This document shows positions 17,384-26,628 of a stretch of DNA of 64,000 nt, piece by piece. This stretch comes from Arthrobacter cheniae. GTDB taxonomy: Bacteria > Actinomycetota > Actinomycetes > Actinomycetales > Micrococcaceae. The stretch lies in assembly GCF_003602275.1 (NCBI RefSeq), contig NZ_QZVT01000003.1, positions 248,001 through 312,000 on the forward strand, read 5' to 3'. Position 1 is the first letter of the stretch. Each line of letters begins with the position of its first letter. The position numbers and the translations under genes were made by a program. A model generated the notes under the pieces. That model saw only the letters and a list, made by a program, of their open reading frames with translations, was not told the DNA's origin and made no database searches.

Positions 17384-18697
17384 ATGCGTATATCCGTGAT
17401 CGGTTGCGGCTACCTGGGGGCAGTACACGCAGCGTGCATGGCGAAGTTGGGCCATGACGTGGTGGGTATAGATGTCGACCCACGGAAGATCGGCGAACTG
17501 CAGGCTGGCCGTGCTCCCTTCTTCGAACCGGGCCTGCCCGAGCTCCTCGAAGAGGTACTCGCCACCGGGCGGCTGAAGTTCAGCTCAAGCATGGCCGACG
17601 CCAAGGGGGCAGAAGTCCACTTCCTGTGCGTCGGCACGCCGCAGCGGAAAGGCGAGTACGCAGCAGACATGCGCTTTGTCGACGCCGCCTTCGCGTCACT
17701 GTTGGACTCACTCGAGCCGGGCAACGTGGTGGTTGGCAAATCCACCGTGCCGGTGGGTACCGCTGCCCGATTGGCCGACGACCTCGCTGAGCGCCAACTC
17801 GACGCCGTCTTGGCCTGGAATCCCGAGTTTCTCCGCGAAGGCTTCGCCGTCAAGGACACTCTTTCGCCCGATCGCTTCGTCTACGGAGTACCCGAGGGTG
17901 AACCAGGCTCCCGCGCCACAGCGGCCCTCGATGAGGTGTACAGCACTCCCCTCTCGCTCGGCACGCGCCGCCTCGTCGCCGACTACGCCACCGCCGAACT
18001 CGTTAAGGCAGCTGCGAACTCGTTCCTGGCGACGAAAATCTCCTTCATCAATGCAATGGCGGAGGTCTGCGAAGTGACCGGCGCCGATGTCACCGTCCTG
18101 GCTGACGCGATCGGGATGGATGAACGCATCGGCCGCAAATTCCTGAACGCGGGTATCGGTTTCGGCGGCGGCTGCCTGCCCAAGGACATCCGCGCGTTCA
18201 TGGCCCGGGCCGGAGAACTCGGAGCGGACCAGGCGCTCACCTTCCTGCGTGAAGTGGATGACATCAACGTCCGACGCCGTATCCGCGTTGTCGAACTGAC
18301 CCGCGTCCTGGTCGGCGGCTCCCTCCTCGGCAAGCGCATCACAGTGCTCGGTGCGGCCTTCAAACCGAACAGCGACGACGTCCGAGACTCACCTGCCCTG
18401 AGCATCGCCGCTCAACTGCAATTACAAGGTGCAGACGTGACGGTGACCGACCCCGAAGCGATTGACGGCGCGCGTCAGCGGTTCCCCGAGTTGACATACG
18501 AACCACACTTCGAGCGTGCAATGGATAAGGCAGATGCGCTCCTGCTGCTCACTGAGTGGCAGGAGTATAAAGACATCACGCCGGAGCAAGCTGGTCGGTT
18601 CGTATGCACAAAGAACATCCTCGACGGGCGCAACGTGTTGGAGGCCTCGGTATGGCGCGCAGCAGGTTGGAACTACAAGGGAATCGGAACACCGTGA
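17384..18697 (+). CDS. ugd: UDP-glucose 6-dehydrogenase, copy 2
   Basis: A 437-residue protein with a good ribosome-binding site (AGGGGAC, 17368-17374). It starts straight in the NAD-binding fold (MRISVIGCGYLGAVHA). FFEPGLPELL, GKSTVPVGTA, AWNPEFLREG and the catalytic Cys in GGGCLPKD (about Cys264) are present. It lacks the C-terminal extension of copies 1 and 3 and differs from them throughout, so it belongs to a different branch and probably came with the Wzx/Wzy locus. The GTG of the phosphatase gene overlaps its stop (GTGA), so both are coupled. It provides UDP-glucuronate for the capsule repeat unit. Confidence 0.95.
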   Translation: MRISVIGCGYLGAVHAACMAKLGHDVVGIDVDPRKIGELQAGRAPFFEPGLPELLEEVLATGRLKFSSSMADAKGAEVHFLCVGTPQRKGEYAADMRFVDAAFASLLDSLEPGNVVVGKSTVPVGTAARLADDLAERQLDAVLAWNPEFLREGFAVKDTLSPDRFVYGVPEGEPGSRATAALDEVYSTPLSLGTRRLVADYATAELVKAAANSFLATKISFINAMAEVCEVTGADVTVLADAIGMDERIGRKFLNAGIGFGGGCLPKDIRAFMARAGELGADQALTFLREVDDINVRRRIRVVELTRVLVGGSLLGKRITVLGAAFKPNSDDVRDSPALSIAAQLQLQGADVTVTDPEAIDGARQRFPELTYEPHFERAMDKADALLLLTEWQEYKDITPEQAGRFVCTKNILDGRNVLEASVWRAAGWNYKGIGTP

Positions 18698-19293
18698 CAC
18701 GTCAGCTGAAAATATTGGCAGTGTGCACTGGAAATATTTGCAGGTCACCGATGGTCGAGCGTCTCTTGCAGAAGGATTTAGACGCACTCTTTCCTAGTAC
18801 CTTCACCGTCACCAGCGCCGGTACTAGAGCCATCGTAGGTGCACCAATAGACCCCCTCGTTCATCAATTCATTCAGGAGGCCGGGGGGCAGACTTCCAAC
18901 TTCTCAGCCCGCCAAATCACGGCAAGCATGATAGATGATCAAGACATAATCCTTGCGCTCACTCGCGATCACCGAAATACGATCGTCAAACTTTCCCCCA
19001 AAGCTCTAAGGAGAACCTTCACACTGCGCGAAGCATGCGTACTAGTTGCTAACGACCTCGTTCCCCGCGAATCGCCGCCCACAGATAATGACGCTCATCA
19101 ACTCTGGGCATCCTTCCCCAGTCGTGCCGGACGTCTGCGCGTGGCACCGAGCGAGCGCCACAACCCCGACGTGATTGACCCCTACGGCAAACACCAGGAA
19201 ATCTACAACCAGATGAAGGCGGAAATCCTTCCAAGCGTTGCAACGCTAGTGAATTGGACGAAAGGTGCAGACTATCCGCGCCACGCCGACTGA
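18694..19293 (+). CDS. Low-molecular-weight protein tyrosine phosphatase
   Basis: The GTG at 18694 gives 199 residues. The catalytic P-loop CTGNICRS has Cys11 and Arg17 (C-x5-R), followed by PMVERLLQ. The late DVIDPYGK segment supplies the general-acid Asp-Pro. In capsule loci these cytoplasmic enzymes dephosphorylate the tyrosine-rich tail of the bacterial tyrosine kinase and so control polymer length. The matching kinase is at 26629-28086. The insert between residues about 110 and 165 is somewhat longer than in minimal family members. It overlaps the following glycosyltransferase by up to 29 bp. Confidence 0.9.
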   Translation: MTRQLKILAVCTGNICRSPMVERLLQKDLDALFPSTFTVTSAGTRAIVGAPIDPLVHQFIQEAGGQTSNFSARQITASMIDDQDIILALTRDHRNTIVKLSPKALRRTFTLREACVLVANDLVPRESPPTDNDAHQLWASFPSRAGRLRVAPSERHNPDVIDPYGKHQEIYNQMKAEILPSVATLVNWTKGADYPRHAD

Positions 19294-20509
19294 CCACTCG
19301 AGAAAACCCCCACAAGGTCCGCCTCCCAGCCGGAAGCCGCCCATCGAGACGGACCGTGCGGAGGAGCCAGGCAACCGAACGATCGAGACTCATGGTCCGA
19401 CACGTATCGTACTGATTTGGAAGGCAACGTGGCTCTCCGCTTCAGAAACTTTCGTGCGGAATCAGCAGGCCGGGCTACGAAGATTTAAACCTCAAGCCGT
19501 CGGGTTACAAAAGGTCGAATCGGGTATCAGTTCTCGCGAGGACTACGTCTTGTACCACAACGATTTTCTAGGACGGATAGCGCGACGTCTCATTGGATAC
19601 GGCTTCCCAAGCGTCCGCATAAAGCGGGCTCTTGACAATTCACAAGCGAGCGTCATTCACTCCCACTTTGGGCCCGACTCAATCATAATTTCGCAATACG
19701 CGACAGCGGCAAATATCCCACACATCGTTACGCTGCACGGCAACGACGTTACAGGCATGGCAAACGGCAAGGCCCCACGCGCCATACTATACAAAATCCG
19801 ACTGCGAAGAACACTCAATCGAGCCACACGAGTGGTAGCTATTTCAGACTTCATCTACGGCAGAGCAGTCGAATTAGGCGCTCCGCCAAACAAGACGGTG
19901 CGGCATTACATTGGCATCCCCTTGTTACCTACTGGCGCACCGGATGAGAAAATGACTGACGTCGTCTTCATCGGCCGATTAGTTGAGAAGAAGGGCGTCT
20001 CCGACCTACTCTCGGCGCTAGCAGCCCTCCCTGCCGCATACGATGACATCAAGGTCAAGATAATCGGCGATGGACCACTTCGATCGGAACTCGAGAAGCA
20101 GTCAAGAGTTCTTCCAATGAGCGTGACCTTCCTCGGGAGACTCTCGCCTTCGGAATCCATGGACCACCTCAGGAAATCCCGTATCTTCGCGGGCCCTTCC
20201 AAGACCGCTGCCAACGGAGACGCAGAGGGACTAGGCATGGTCTTCCTTGAAGCAGCGTCTGCTGGTATCCCAGTCGTCGCCTACGCTCATGGGGGCGTCC
20301 CTGAGGCCGTGATGCACGGCCGCACGGGGTATCTGGCGAGAGAAGGTGACGTAAAGCAGTTATCAGCCTACATTGAGAAGTTATTGACTGATCGTGAACA
20401 GGCTTTTGAATTCGGGATGGCGGGTCAAAAAATGGTGGAGGAACGTTTCGATATTCTTAAACAGACTCCTGACCTCGAGAAAATATACGAAGAGACCGCA
20501 AAGTGGTGA
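19265..20509 (+). CDS. Glycosyltransferase family 4, capsule locus
   Basis: Up to 414 residues. The first 40 or so are a Pro/Arg-rich stretch before the fold begins (RIVLIWKATWLSASETFV), so a later start is possible. GT-B features include HSHFGPDS, VTLHGNDVTG, FIGRLVEKKGVSDLL and the donor-site AEGLGMVFLEAASAG with an E-x7-E pattern. Colanic-acid-type (WcaL/AmsK-like) transferases are the nearest family. The donor and acceptor cannot be read from sequence. It sits between the phosphatase and the flippase on the same strand, and its codon use is visibly more AT-rich than the flanks. Confidence 0.85.
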   Translation: MQTIRATPTDHSRKPPQGPPPSRKPPIETDRAEEPGNRTIETHGPTRIVLIWKATWLSASETFVRNQQAGLRRFKPQAVGLQKVESGISSREDYVLYHNDFLGRIARRLIGYGFPSVRIKRALDNSQASVIHSHFGPDSIIISQYATAANIPHIVTLHGNDVTGMANGKAPRAILYKIRLRRTLNRATRVVAISDFIYGRAVELGAPPNKTVRHYIGIPLLPTGAPDEKMTDVVFIGRLVEKKGVSDLLSALAALPAAYDDIKVKIIGDGPLRSELEKQSRVLPMSVTFLGRLSPSESMDHLRKSRIFAGPSKTAANGDAEGLGMVFLEAASAGIPVVAYAHGGVPEAVMHGRTGYLAREGDVKQLSAYIEKLLTDREQAFEFGMAGQKMVEERFDILKQTPDLEKIYEETAKW

Positions 20510-21819
20510 CAAAGGAAACGTCCGGTATGGGCCGGAACATAGCGATCTCGGTAGTCGGGAACCTGCTACCAGCAATGGCGGGGTTTGCGTCTGCCCCAGT
20601 CCTTGCTCAGGGACTGGGTCTCGACGGCAGAGGAGAATATGCAGCAGCGACCGCGCCCCTGATCCTCGCTGGGTCCGCACTCGCGTTCGGACTCCCGGAA
20701 GCCATTACCTATTTTACGGCGAAAACAGGGTCTGGAAGAAGGACACTGAAGCGAGCTCTACTTATTCTCACAGCCGTGGGAGTTGCGGGTACGTCGCTTG
20801 CTTGGGCGGTATTTCCAGGGTTTTTCAGCGAAGCATCATCGGCGGAATCTCTCGCTCGTCTGGCTATACTAGCCCTAACTCCAATGCTCCTTGTATCTGC
20901 GCTTCGCGGCTATGCCTCAGGTTGTCAATCATGGATCTTCGTGGCTTGGGAGAAGACTGCCACTGCTTCCTTGAGGCTTGTGGTGTTCGGGTTACTTGCG
21001 TCCCAGCAGCAACTCACTCCATTCGCAGCAGTTACCACTTTCGGGTTGACAGCATGCGTTGGCTTTCTTGCCTATGTGCCACTACTTATTGTAAAAAGGC
21101 GCCGGCCAACCACGGATAACGGCCGGGAAAGCGACGGCACAAGTTACGGAGCGCTCGGCAGCTATAGCATACGAATATGGTTGGGGGCACTGGGAGGTAT
21201 TCTCCTGGCGCGGATTGACCAAACACTTATGATTCCGCTCTCTACAAACTCCCAATTGGCTCTCTACGCAGTGGCAGTAACCATTAGTGAGGCGACTCTA
21301 ATCTTCAACAGCGCCGTACGCGATGTGGTTTTTGCCTCGCAGTCAGGCAAACAATCACCAGGTCTGCTGGAGCGCGCCGCTCGGATCTCGACCCTCATGA
21401 CGGCGGCCTTGTGCGCGGGAACCGCATTGCTCTGCGTATTCTTTATCTCTCCACTTTTCGGCAAGGAATTTGGCGCCTCGATACCAGTGGTCATGGTTCT
21501 TCTCGTCGGTACCATCATCGGTAACCCCGGATCCGTTGCGGGCGCTGGACTGAGTGCAGCAGGCAAACCTCAACTGAGAAGCTACTCCTTGCTCATGGCA
21601 TGCACGATCAACATCGTAGCCGTGCTAATACTCGTACCGGGACTTGGGGCAATGGGGGCAGCAATCGCAACCTTAATCGGCAATGTCGTTGCAGGATTCC
21701 TCAACCTTTGGTTTCAGAAACTTGTAGTTGGTGCAAGGATCCGCGATTACATTGCTCCTCGTCGTGAAGACTTTCATTACGCTGTCCGACTGGTGCGTCG
21801 TGCAGCCCGAAGGCCTTGA
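20503..21819 (+). CDS. Polysaccharide flippase (Wzx-like, MOP superfamily)
   Basis: A 438-residue membrane protein of about 12 hydrophobic helices. It opens with ISVVGNLLPAMAGFASAPVLAQGLGLDGRGEYAAA, the standard first-helix layout of the polysaccharide_synt/MATE-like flippases. Start codons GTG-GTG at 20503/20506 overlap the preceding stop. It moves lipid-linked repeat units from the inner to the outer face of the membrane. It is the last plus-strand gene of this half of the locus and converges with a minus-strand glycosyltransferase after only 2 bp. Confidence 0.87.
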   Translation: MVTKETSGMGRNIAISVVGNLLPAMAGFASAPVLAQGLGLDGRGEYAAATAPLILAGSALAFGLPEAITYFTAKTGSGRRTLKRALLILTAVGVAGTSLAWAVFPGFFSEASSAESLARLAILALTPMLLVSALRGYASGCQSWIFVAWEKTATASLRLVVFGLLASQQQLTPFAAVTTFGLTACVGFLAYVPLLIVKRRRPTTDNGRESDGTSYGALGSYSIRIWLGALGGILLARIDQTLMIPLSTNSQLALYAVAVTISEATLIFNSAVRDVVFASQSGKQSPGLLERAARISTLMTAALCAGTALLCVFFISPLFGKEFGASIPVVMVLLVGTIIGNPGSVAGAGLSAAGKPQLRSYSLLMACTINIVAVLILVPGLGAMGAAIATLIGNVVAGFLNLWFQKLVVGARIRDYIAPRREDFHYAVRLVRRAARRP

Positions 21820-21821
21820 CG

Positions 21822-22988
21822 TTACAGGCCAGCACGCGGCGAAATTGCACCACGAATCTCGCTGTCGTAGACCTTTGATGAGTGCCTCCGCAATGCAATC
21901 TCGCGATCAGATGCTGCTGAGATTGCAAAATCCTCCCAGAAGAGAAGGATATGGCGAACTGCCTCCGCTATTTGGCGGGGGTCTGATGGGTCGACCTGCA
22001 CGACGCCTTCGTATCCGTCAACAGCTTCTGTAAGTCCCGAGAAGTTGGTAACTATCAACGGAGTGGCGGCGAGCACAGCTTCCACTGCTGTATTCCCGAA
22101 CGATTCGGCTGAGCGAGACGGAACAAGTGCTATGTGCGAGCGGCGATAATACGGCCACACTTCGGCTTGAAAACCCTCGAAAGACACCGCTTCACCTAAA
22201 CCGAGCCTGCCGATGCAGTATTTTAGGTCCTTCAAGAAGGCGTCATTCCCTTCGAAGATGTCGCCTACGAGAGTCAGAGTAGCTTGCACCCCCCAGCTGT
22301 GAAGGAGCGCGAGAGCCTCAACCGCATCCATTACTCCCTTCCTCTCGGAGAGGCGACCGACATACAACAAGTTAAGGTTTTCGTCTGTGGGTGCGCCAAC
22401 CCGAACTATCCCGCCTTCTGGAACAGCTATCGCATTCAGAACCTTGAGCGTCTTTCGAGTAGCCCAAGAACCGACACTATCGTGCAGGAAGCGCTTGGTG
22501 TAGTTGCTGTTTACAATCACGCAGTCACTGCAAAATACTGGCGCACAGAGCAACAGCTTGATGATGGCTGGCAAGTGAGTTTCAGCCTCGTGCACGTGCA
22601 GCACCACCCGACTACCTAGTAACTTGCCCCAGAACGCCCAACTGCCAATGGTGAGTGTACTGACGTACACCGCCGAAGGTCGGGCTTTGATTAACCACAA
22701 GGCTGTCCTAAACGAACCTGTGAGCAAGCGAGCAACCGTGCTAGGCAACGACCGTGGGGCTAGCATCTGCTTCCTCAGCACCGGGAAAGCGAAGACCTCA
22801 ACATCTATACCCAACGCTTGCAACTTCGTACTGAGCGGCCCGTGTCTTGGCAGAACTACCCTGACCTGACAATCGGAAGATGCAAGCGCACTTGCCGACG
22901 CAAGAAAGACGCGATCTGAACCGTACATCTCTCCGCCAGGTCCCACCATGACTACTTTGCGCAAGTTACAACGCCTTTCAGGATGCAT
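21822..22988 (-). CDS. Glycosyltransferase family 4, capsule locus
   Basis: Up to 388 residues. The GT-B fold begins at VVMVGPGGEMYGSDRVFL (residues 12-29), so the true start may be a little inside the frame. LLYVGRLSERKGVMDAVEAL and SFGNTAVEAVLAATPLIVTN mark the donor-binding half. The GGEMYGSD motif near the start is common in transferases of actinobacterial exopolysaccharide loci. It follows the polymerase gene on the minus strand by about 40 bp. The sugar specificity is not predictable. Confidence 0.85.
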   Translation of the reverse strand: MHPERRCNLRKVVMVGPGGEMYGSDRVFLASASALASSDCQVRVVLPRHGPLSTKLQALGIDVEVFAFPVLRKQMLAPRSLPSTVARLLTGSFRTALWLIKARPSAVYVSTLTIGSWAFWGKLLGSRVVLHVHEAETHLPAIIKLLLCAPVFCSDCVIVNSNYTKRFLHDSVGSWATRKTLKVLNAIAVPEGGIVRVGAPTDENLNLLYVGRLSERKGVMDAVEALALLHSWGVQATLTLVGDIFEGNDAFLKDLKYCIGRLGLGEAVSFEGFQAEVWPYYRRSHIALVPSRSAESFGNTAVEAVLAATPLIVTNFSGLTEAVDGYEGVVQVDPSDPRQIAEAVRHILLFWEDFAISAASDREIALRRHSSKVYDSEIRGAISPRAGL

Positions 22989-23027
22989 TCAGTATTGGCA
23001 GATTCAGAGTCAGGCCCGAAGCGGTGA

Positions 23028-24290
23028 TTATAGTGCATGGGGCGGCTGCTCAGGTAGAAGTTTCATTGTCGTGTTTTTTAAACGATTCGCGCGGTCGTGT
23101 CCCGCAGCTATCGCCAGTAAGGTGAACGCGAGAGGACCCGCAATTGATTCAGTACTAAGCGAGCTGTACGAAGCGCTCATTACCAGCACGAATATAGTCG
23201 CGATTTTCACGAGAGGGTCAAGCGACATACACGCTAGAATAGACATCGCCGCAAATAGAACCAAGGTAGCGATTATGCCGTAGTCGATCGAGAACATCAG
23301 TATCGCGCTCTCGAAAGACGTCGTCATGCCCGAGAGTTGCGCGAACTCGTAACTTGCCAGCGGACCAAGCCCTAGAACAAGGAATCCAGAAGCGTTATCC
23401 AAAAATACATCAATAGCTTGCAGTCTCGCTCCCGTAGAGCCCGAATCATCGATAACTCGGGATACGATGCCTTGCCCAACATTCGAGGCTGTAAGTAGAT
23501 AAAACAAAACTCCAAATACAACTAGCGACAACCACTTAACCCAGGCCCCTGCAGGCCGACTGAATACGAGCCATAGGATCGCGATTGCACCTAGTAGTAG
23601 CGCCGTTCGAGATTGAGAAAGAAGGATCCCGACGAGGAGCCAGATAGTGAGCACACTTTGGCCCATTGGACTTTTCAGAGTGAATGCAAGAGGAACTGCC
23701 ACAACGAGCAGAGTTCCTAGCGTTAAAGGGTGATCAAGCGTGCCCATTTGGCGATCGGCAAGATACTCGAACCAGTAGTAATTAGTGTACATTGATGCGA
23801 ATGGCTGGTTGACGATATCCATGAAAACTAGCACTACGACTAGGACCTGAACCGATGCCAACAATAGAACAAATTTCACCAAGATCTGTACGGAGTTCTC
23901 ATCCTGCCGAATTGCCCGCATGATTAGGAGTAGCAATAGGTAGGGTGCTACTAATTGATCTATCAACAATGTCGACCCGCGACCGGACAAAGCTGTCACA
24001 ACTGCCATATACACCAGACATATGCCGATCAAGCCCACAATCTTCCCTGCTGGACGATCCACGTACAAGGATTTAGGACCCACGCGAAGAATTATTACAA
24101 GAGCCTGACCGGCAATGATCAACGTACCTGGGTGGAAGTGAGTGTCCGAGTACTCTGCGCCGAGAACGGCGGGGACGGCAACCCAAGGCAGAATTGCCCA
24201 CAACGAAAGCGCGGCGGCAATACCTATCAACGGACGTCGAACTGCGGTAAAGATGGAGGAAACAAGTACCAAGCCGAGGATTATTAGCAC
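23028..24290 (-). CDS. O-antigen polymerase/ligase-like membrane protein (Wzy)
   Basis: A 420-residue protein from a GTG start with about 11-12 hydrophobic helices and one large external loop (about residues 140-190), the typical Wzy/O-antigen ligase topology. SQSRTALLLGAIAILWLVFSR is the conserved Wzy_C-type helix. It would join the lipid-linked repeat units exported by the flippase. Sequence similarity within this family is always weak, so the call rests on topology, this helix and its place among glycosyltransferase genes. It is AT-richer than the surrounding chromosome. Confidence 0.78.
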   Translation of the reverse strand: MLIILGLVLVSSIFTAVRRPLIGIAAALSLWAILPWVAVPAVLGAEYSDTHFHPGTLIIAGQALVIILRVGPKSLYVDRPAGKIVGLIGICLVYMAVVTALSGRGSTLLIDQLVAPYLLLLLIMRAIRQDENSVQILVKFVLLLASVQVLVVVLVFMDIVNQPFASMYTNYYWFEYLADRQMGTLDHPLTLGTLLVVAVPLAFTLKSPMGQSVLTIWLLVGILLSQSRTALLLGAIAILWLVFSRPAGAWVKWLSLVVFGVLFYLLTASNVGQGIVSRVIDDSGSTGARLQAIDVFLDNASGFLVLGLGPLASYEFAQLSGMTTSFESAILMFSIDYGIIATLVLFAAMSILACMSLDPLVKIATIFVLVMSASYSSLSTESIAGPLAFTLLAIAAGHDRANRLKNTTMKLLPEQPPHAL

Positions 24291-24341
24291 AACAGTGACA
24301 TTCCTACCTGCGCCACGCTCTGTAGGAACAGAGCAAACCGA

Positions 24342-25226
24342 TCATAGTCGTCCGCCGTGCTGTTTCATTCGAAGCATGAGAGCCTTTGAGATCATCTGCA
24401 TAACAAAGCCAGGGTCGAGTACGAACGACTTCACCACCAATGTAATCCAAGTGCCCGTAAATCCATTCGGAGCTATCGATTGAGCAACTCTAATGGTGGC
24501 TCTGCTCTTCAATTGTCTATCCGTCCGAGTCTTAACAGGGAGCGAAAGGAGGGACCCATAGTGTCGTCGTATCGACTCAGACGCGATGAGGCTGTTGATA
24601 GGTTCCTTCATTGATTTCCCTCCATCCAAGCTGTACACGAGAGATGTTTCAGTATGCGAAACGATCGGGCCGACCATCGACACGCGAATGAGCACCTCGT
24701 AATCCTCAGCGAACTTGGGCCACACGGCTGGGGGACCCGCAAACATCGCTTCCATCAGCGCCGCCCGACGCCAAACGAATGCTGAAGGTGGGCATGGTGA
24801 GTAACCCACCTTGAGTAGAGCCTGAGTAGTGATTTCCTGATCCCATTGCCGAAAGTTCTTCTCAGTCCCTCTTGCCGTGACTCCGACAGTCACACCAAAG
24901 GCTGCAGTTGCCAATCGCTGGCTTGAAAGCATCTCTAGAGATCTCTGCACTCCATCAGGGAGAAGTCTATCGTCAGCATCGAGCATCACGACGAATTCAG
25001 TGGTGCAAGCTTTCACTCCAACCCGCCGTGCTTCCGCTGCTCCGGCATTGTCCTGTCTTATAACGAGTGAAGCAATCTTGCCGGCTTTTTGAGAAGTGTC
25101 GTCCGATGATCCATCATCAACGACAATCACTTGATTTGCTCCCACAGCAAATGCGCTCTCTACTGCACGGTTGATCGTACCCGCGGAGTTATAAGCTGGG
25201 ATTACAACAGTGAACTCGGTTATCAA
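24342..25226 (-). CDS. Glycosyltransferase family 2
   Basis: A GT-A family 2 enzyme: FTVVIPAYNSAGTINRAVES, VIVVDDGSSDDT, NAGAAEARRVG and the metal-binding MLDADDRLLP. The open frame begins at 25355 but would overlap the upstream gene by 95 bp. A TTG at 25226, preceded by a GGGGTG sequence, starts just before the fold and gives 294 residues, so it is preferred. It is likely to add one sugar of the capsule repeat at the inner membrane face. Upstream and downstream genes are on the same strand. Confidence 0.82.
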   Translation of the reverse strand: MITEFTVVIPAYNSAGTINRAVESAFAVGANQVIVVDDGSSDDTSQKAGKIASLVIRQDNAGAAEARRVGVKACTTEFVVMLDADDRLLPDGVQRSLEMLSSQRLATAAFGVTVGVTARGTEKNFRQWDQEITTQALLKVGYSPCPPSAFVWRRAALMEAMFAGPPAVWPKFAEDYEVLIRVSMVGPIVSHTETSLVYSLDGGKSMKEPINSLIASESIRRHYGSLLSLPVKTRTDRQLKSRATIRVAQSIAPNGFTGTWITLVVKSFVLDPGFVMQMISKALMLRMKQHGGRL

Positions 25227-25260
25227 TGATTCACCCCGCTCTGGTTCCCCGTCAGGCGCA

Positions 25261-26385
25261 TCAATGTGAACGCTCGACTGTTGTGCGCGCTTTGGCCGCA
25301 AGCCGCAGCAAATCATCGTAGGCCCGGCAGACAAGCTGCCACGTGTAGCGCTCATGGATACGCTCGAGTGCCGTGGCTTGAAGCATCTGCCGCTTATTGG
25401 GATCCTTCATGAGCAACGAAATTGCTGAAGCAATCTCAGCTGAAGTCGCGCCGACGAAAATCCCACTAGTTCCTAAAACCTCTCGGTTGTAGGGCGTATC
25501 CCTCGCAACTACTGGGGCCCCTGCGGCCATCGCTTGTAAAAGCGCAGGATTGGTGCCGCCGACACTGTGGCCATGAAAGTAGACGCCGGCATGCTGCCAC
25601 AGCCGGCTTAGTAGATTGTCGTCGCTTATGTGGCCCAGCCAGCTAATATTATGGAATTCTCGGGAGAGTTGGAGCGCTTGTCGTTCAAGCGGCCCGCCGT
25701 ACCCGCTCGAGCCGACTAGCACGACGGGGTGATTCTCGGCGAGTGCCTTAGCGGCATCAAAAAACTCTTCAATGGTATTCTCAGGCACAAATCGCGCCAC
25801 CAAGAGTATGTACTGCCCGTGTCCCAAATCTAGCGCTGGTCCAGATTTCTCTGGCACGTCACCACCGTAGGGAATGAATGTACTTTCTCGTCCAAATTCC
25901 ACCTCCCATCTTCGCGCTATCTCCTCTGAGTCGGCGACGATTTCGTCGGCAAATCGGGCCGTCATTCGGGCGCCTAGTTTGAAAACAGCCCTCGCTATTC
26001 GTCCCCATTTCGCACGCTCCCACTCCATTCCATCAACATTGACTACCGTCGGTATGCGTCTTGCTTTCAGAATCGGTAGCCAAAAGCCGTTTGCAACGTT
26101 CATCACTAGCGCAACATCAGGTTTCAGGAAGACTGCGTGAAGCACAGCGGTCGCACCGTAGGAAAGCGTGCTGAACGCTTTCTTTTCCATACCAATGGTT
26201 TTAACCGATCTGATCCGCTCATCTCGGTCGTGAAAGTTGGCGAGCGTCGCACCGGGCCTGCCGTACACCGTAACCTCCCAGCCGGAGTCCGCAAGGAAGG
26301 GGCAAAGTTTCCGGACTGCCGTCTCGAACCCACCGTAAAAACTCGGGTAGCCTCGCGTCCCGATTACAGCAACGGATTTATTCAT
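25261..26385 (-). CDS. Glycosyltransferase with DUF1972 domain (rhamnosyltransferase-like)
   Basis: A 374-residue protein. The N-terminus VAVIGTRGYPSFYGGFETAV is the DUF1972 signature found in Cps2T/WchF-type beta-1,4-rhamnosyltransferases. The C-terminal GT4 half contains ILLVARFVPENTIEEF and HSVGGTNPALLQAMAAG. In streptococcal capsules such enzymes add the second sugar of the repeat unit. No rhamnose synthesis genes are in the window, so the rhamnose specificity is tentative. It is the first gene of the minus-strand half of the locus. Its upstream region is shared, divergently, with the tyrosine kinase gene. Confidence 0.85.
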   Translation of the reverse strand: MNKSVAVIGTRGYPSFYGGFETAVRKLCPFLADSGWEVTVYGRPGATLANFHDRDERIRSVKTIGMEKKAFSTLSYGATAVLHAVFLKPDVALVMNVANGFWLPILKARRIPTVVNVDGMEWERAKWGRIARAVFKLGARMTARFADEIVADSEEIARRWEVEFGRESTFIPYGGDVPEKSGPALDLGHGQYILLVARFVPENTIEEFFDAAKALAENHPVVLVGSSGYGGPLERQALQLSREFHNISWLGHISDDNLLSRLWQHAGVYFHGHSVGGTNPALLQAMAAGAPVVARDTPYNREVLGTSGIFVGATSAEIASAISLLMKDPNKRQMLQATALERIHERYTWQLVCRAYDDLLRLAAKARTTVERSH

Positions 26386-26628
26386 GGTTGGCCATCCTTC
26401 TATTGCAAAGTTCCTTGCTCAGGGCAGTCGGAGTCTCATCGCTCGAAAATTTAGGCCCGCTCCAGACGAAGTAGAGTCTAGACCCACGCCGGACGGACAA
26501 CGGGCGCTCGCTGACAGGTCGTGTCGTCGGCCATCCAGGGATCAGCGCGTGACCTGACGAGCACGAGTTGGGCGATAGACTCAAGGAGTCACGCGGGGGT
26601 TAGCCGCGGTCTCTTGAAAGGTCTCGCC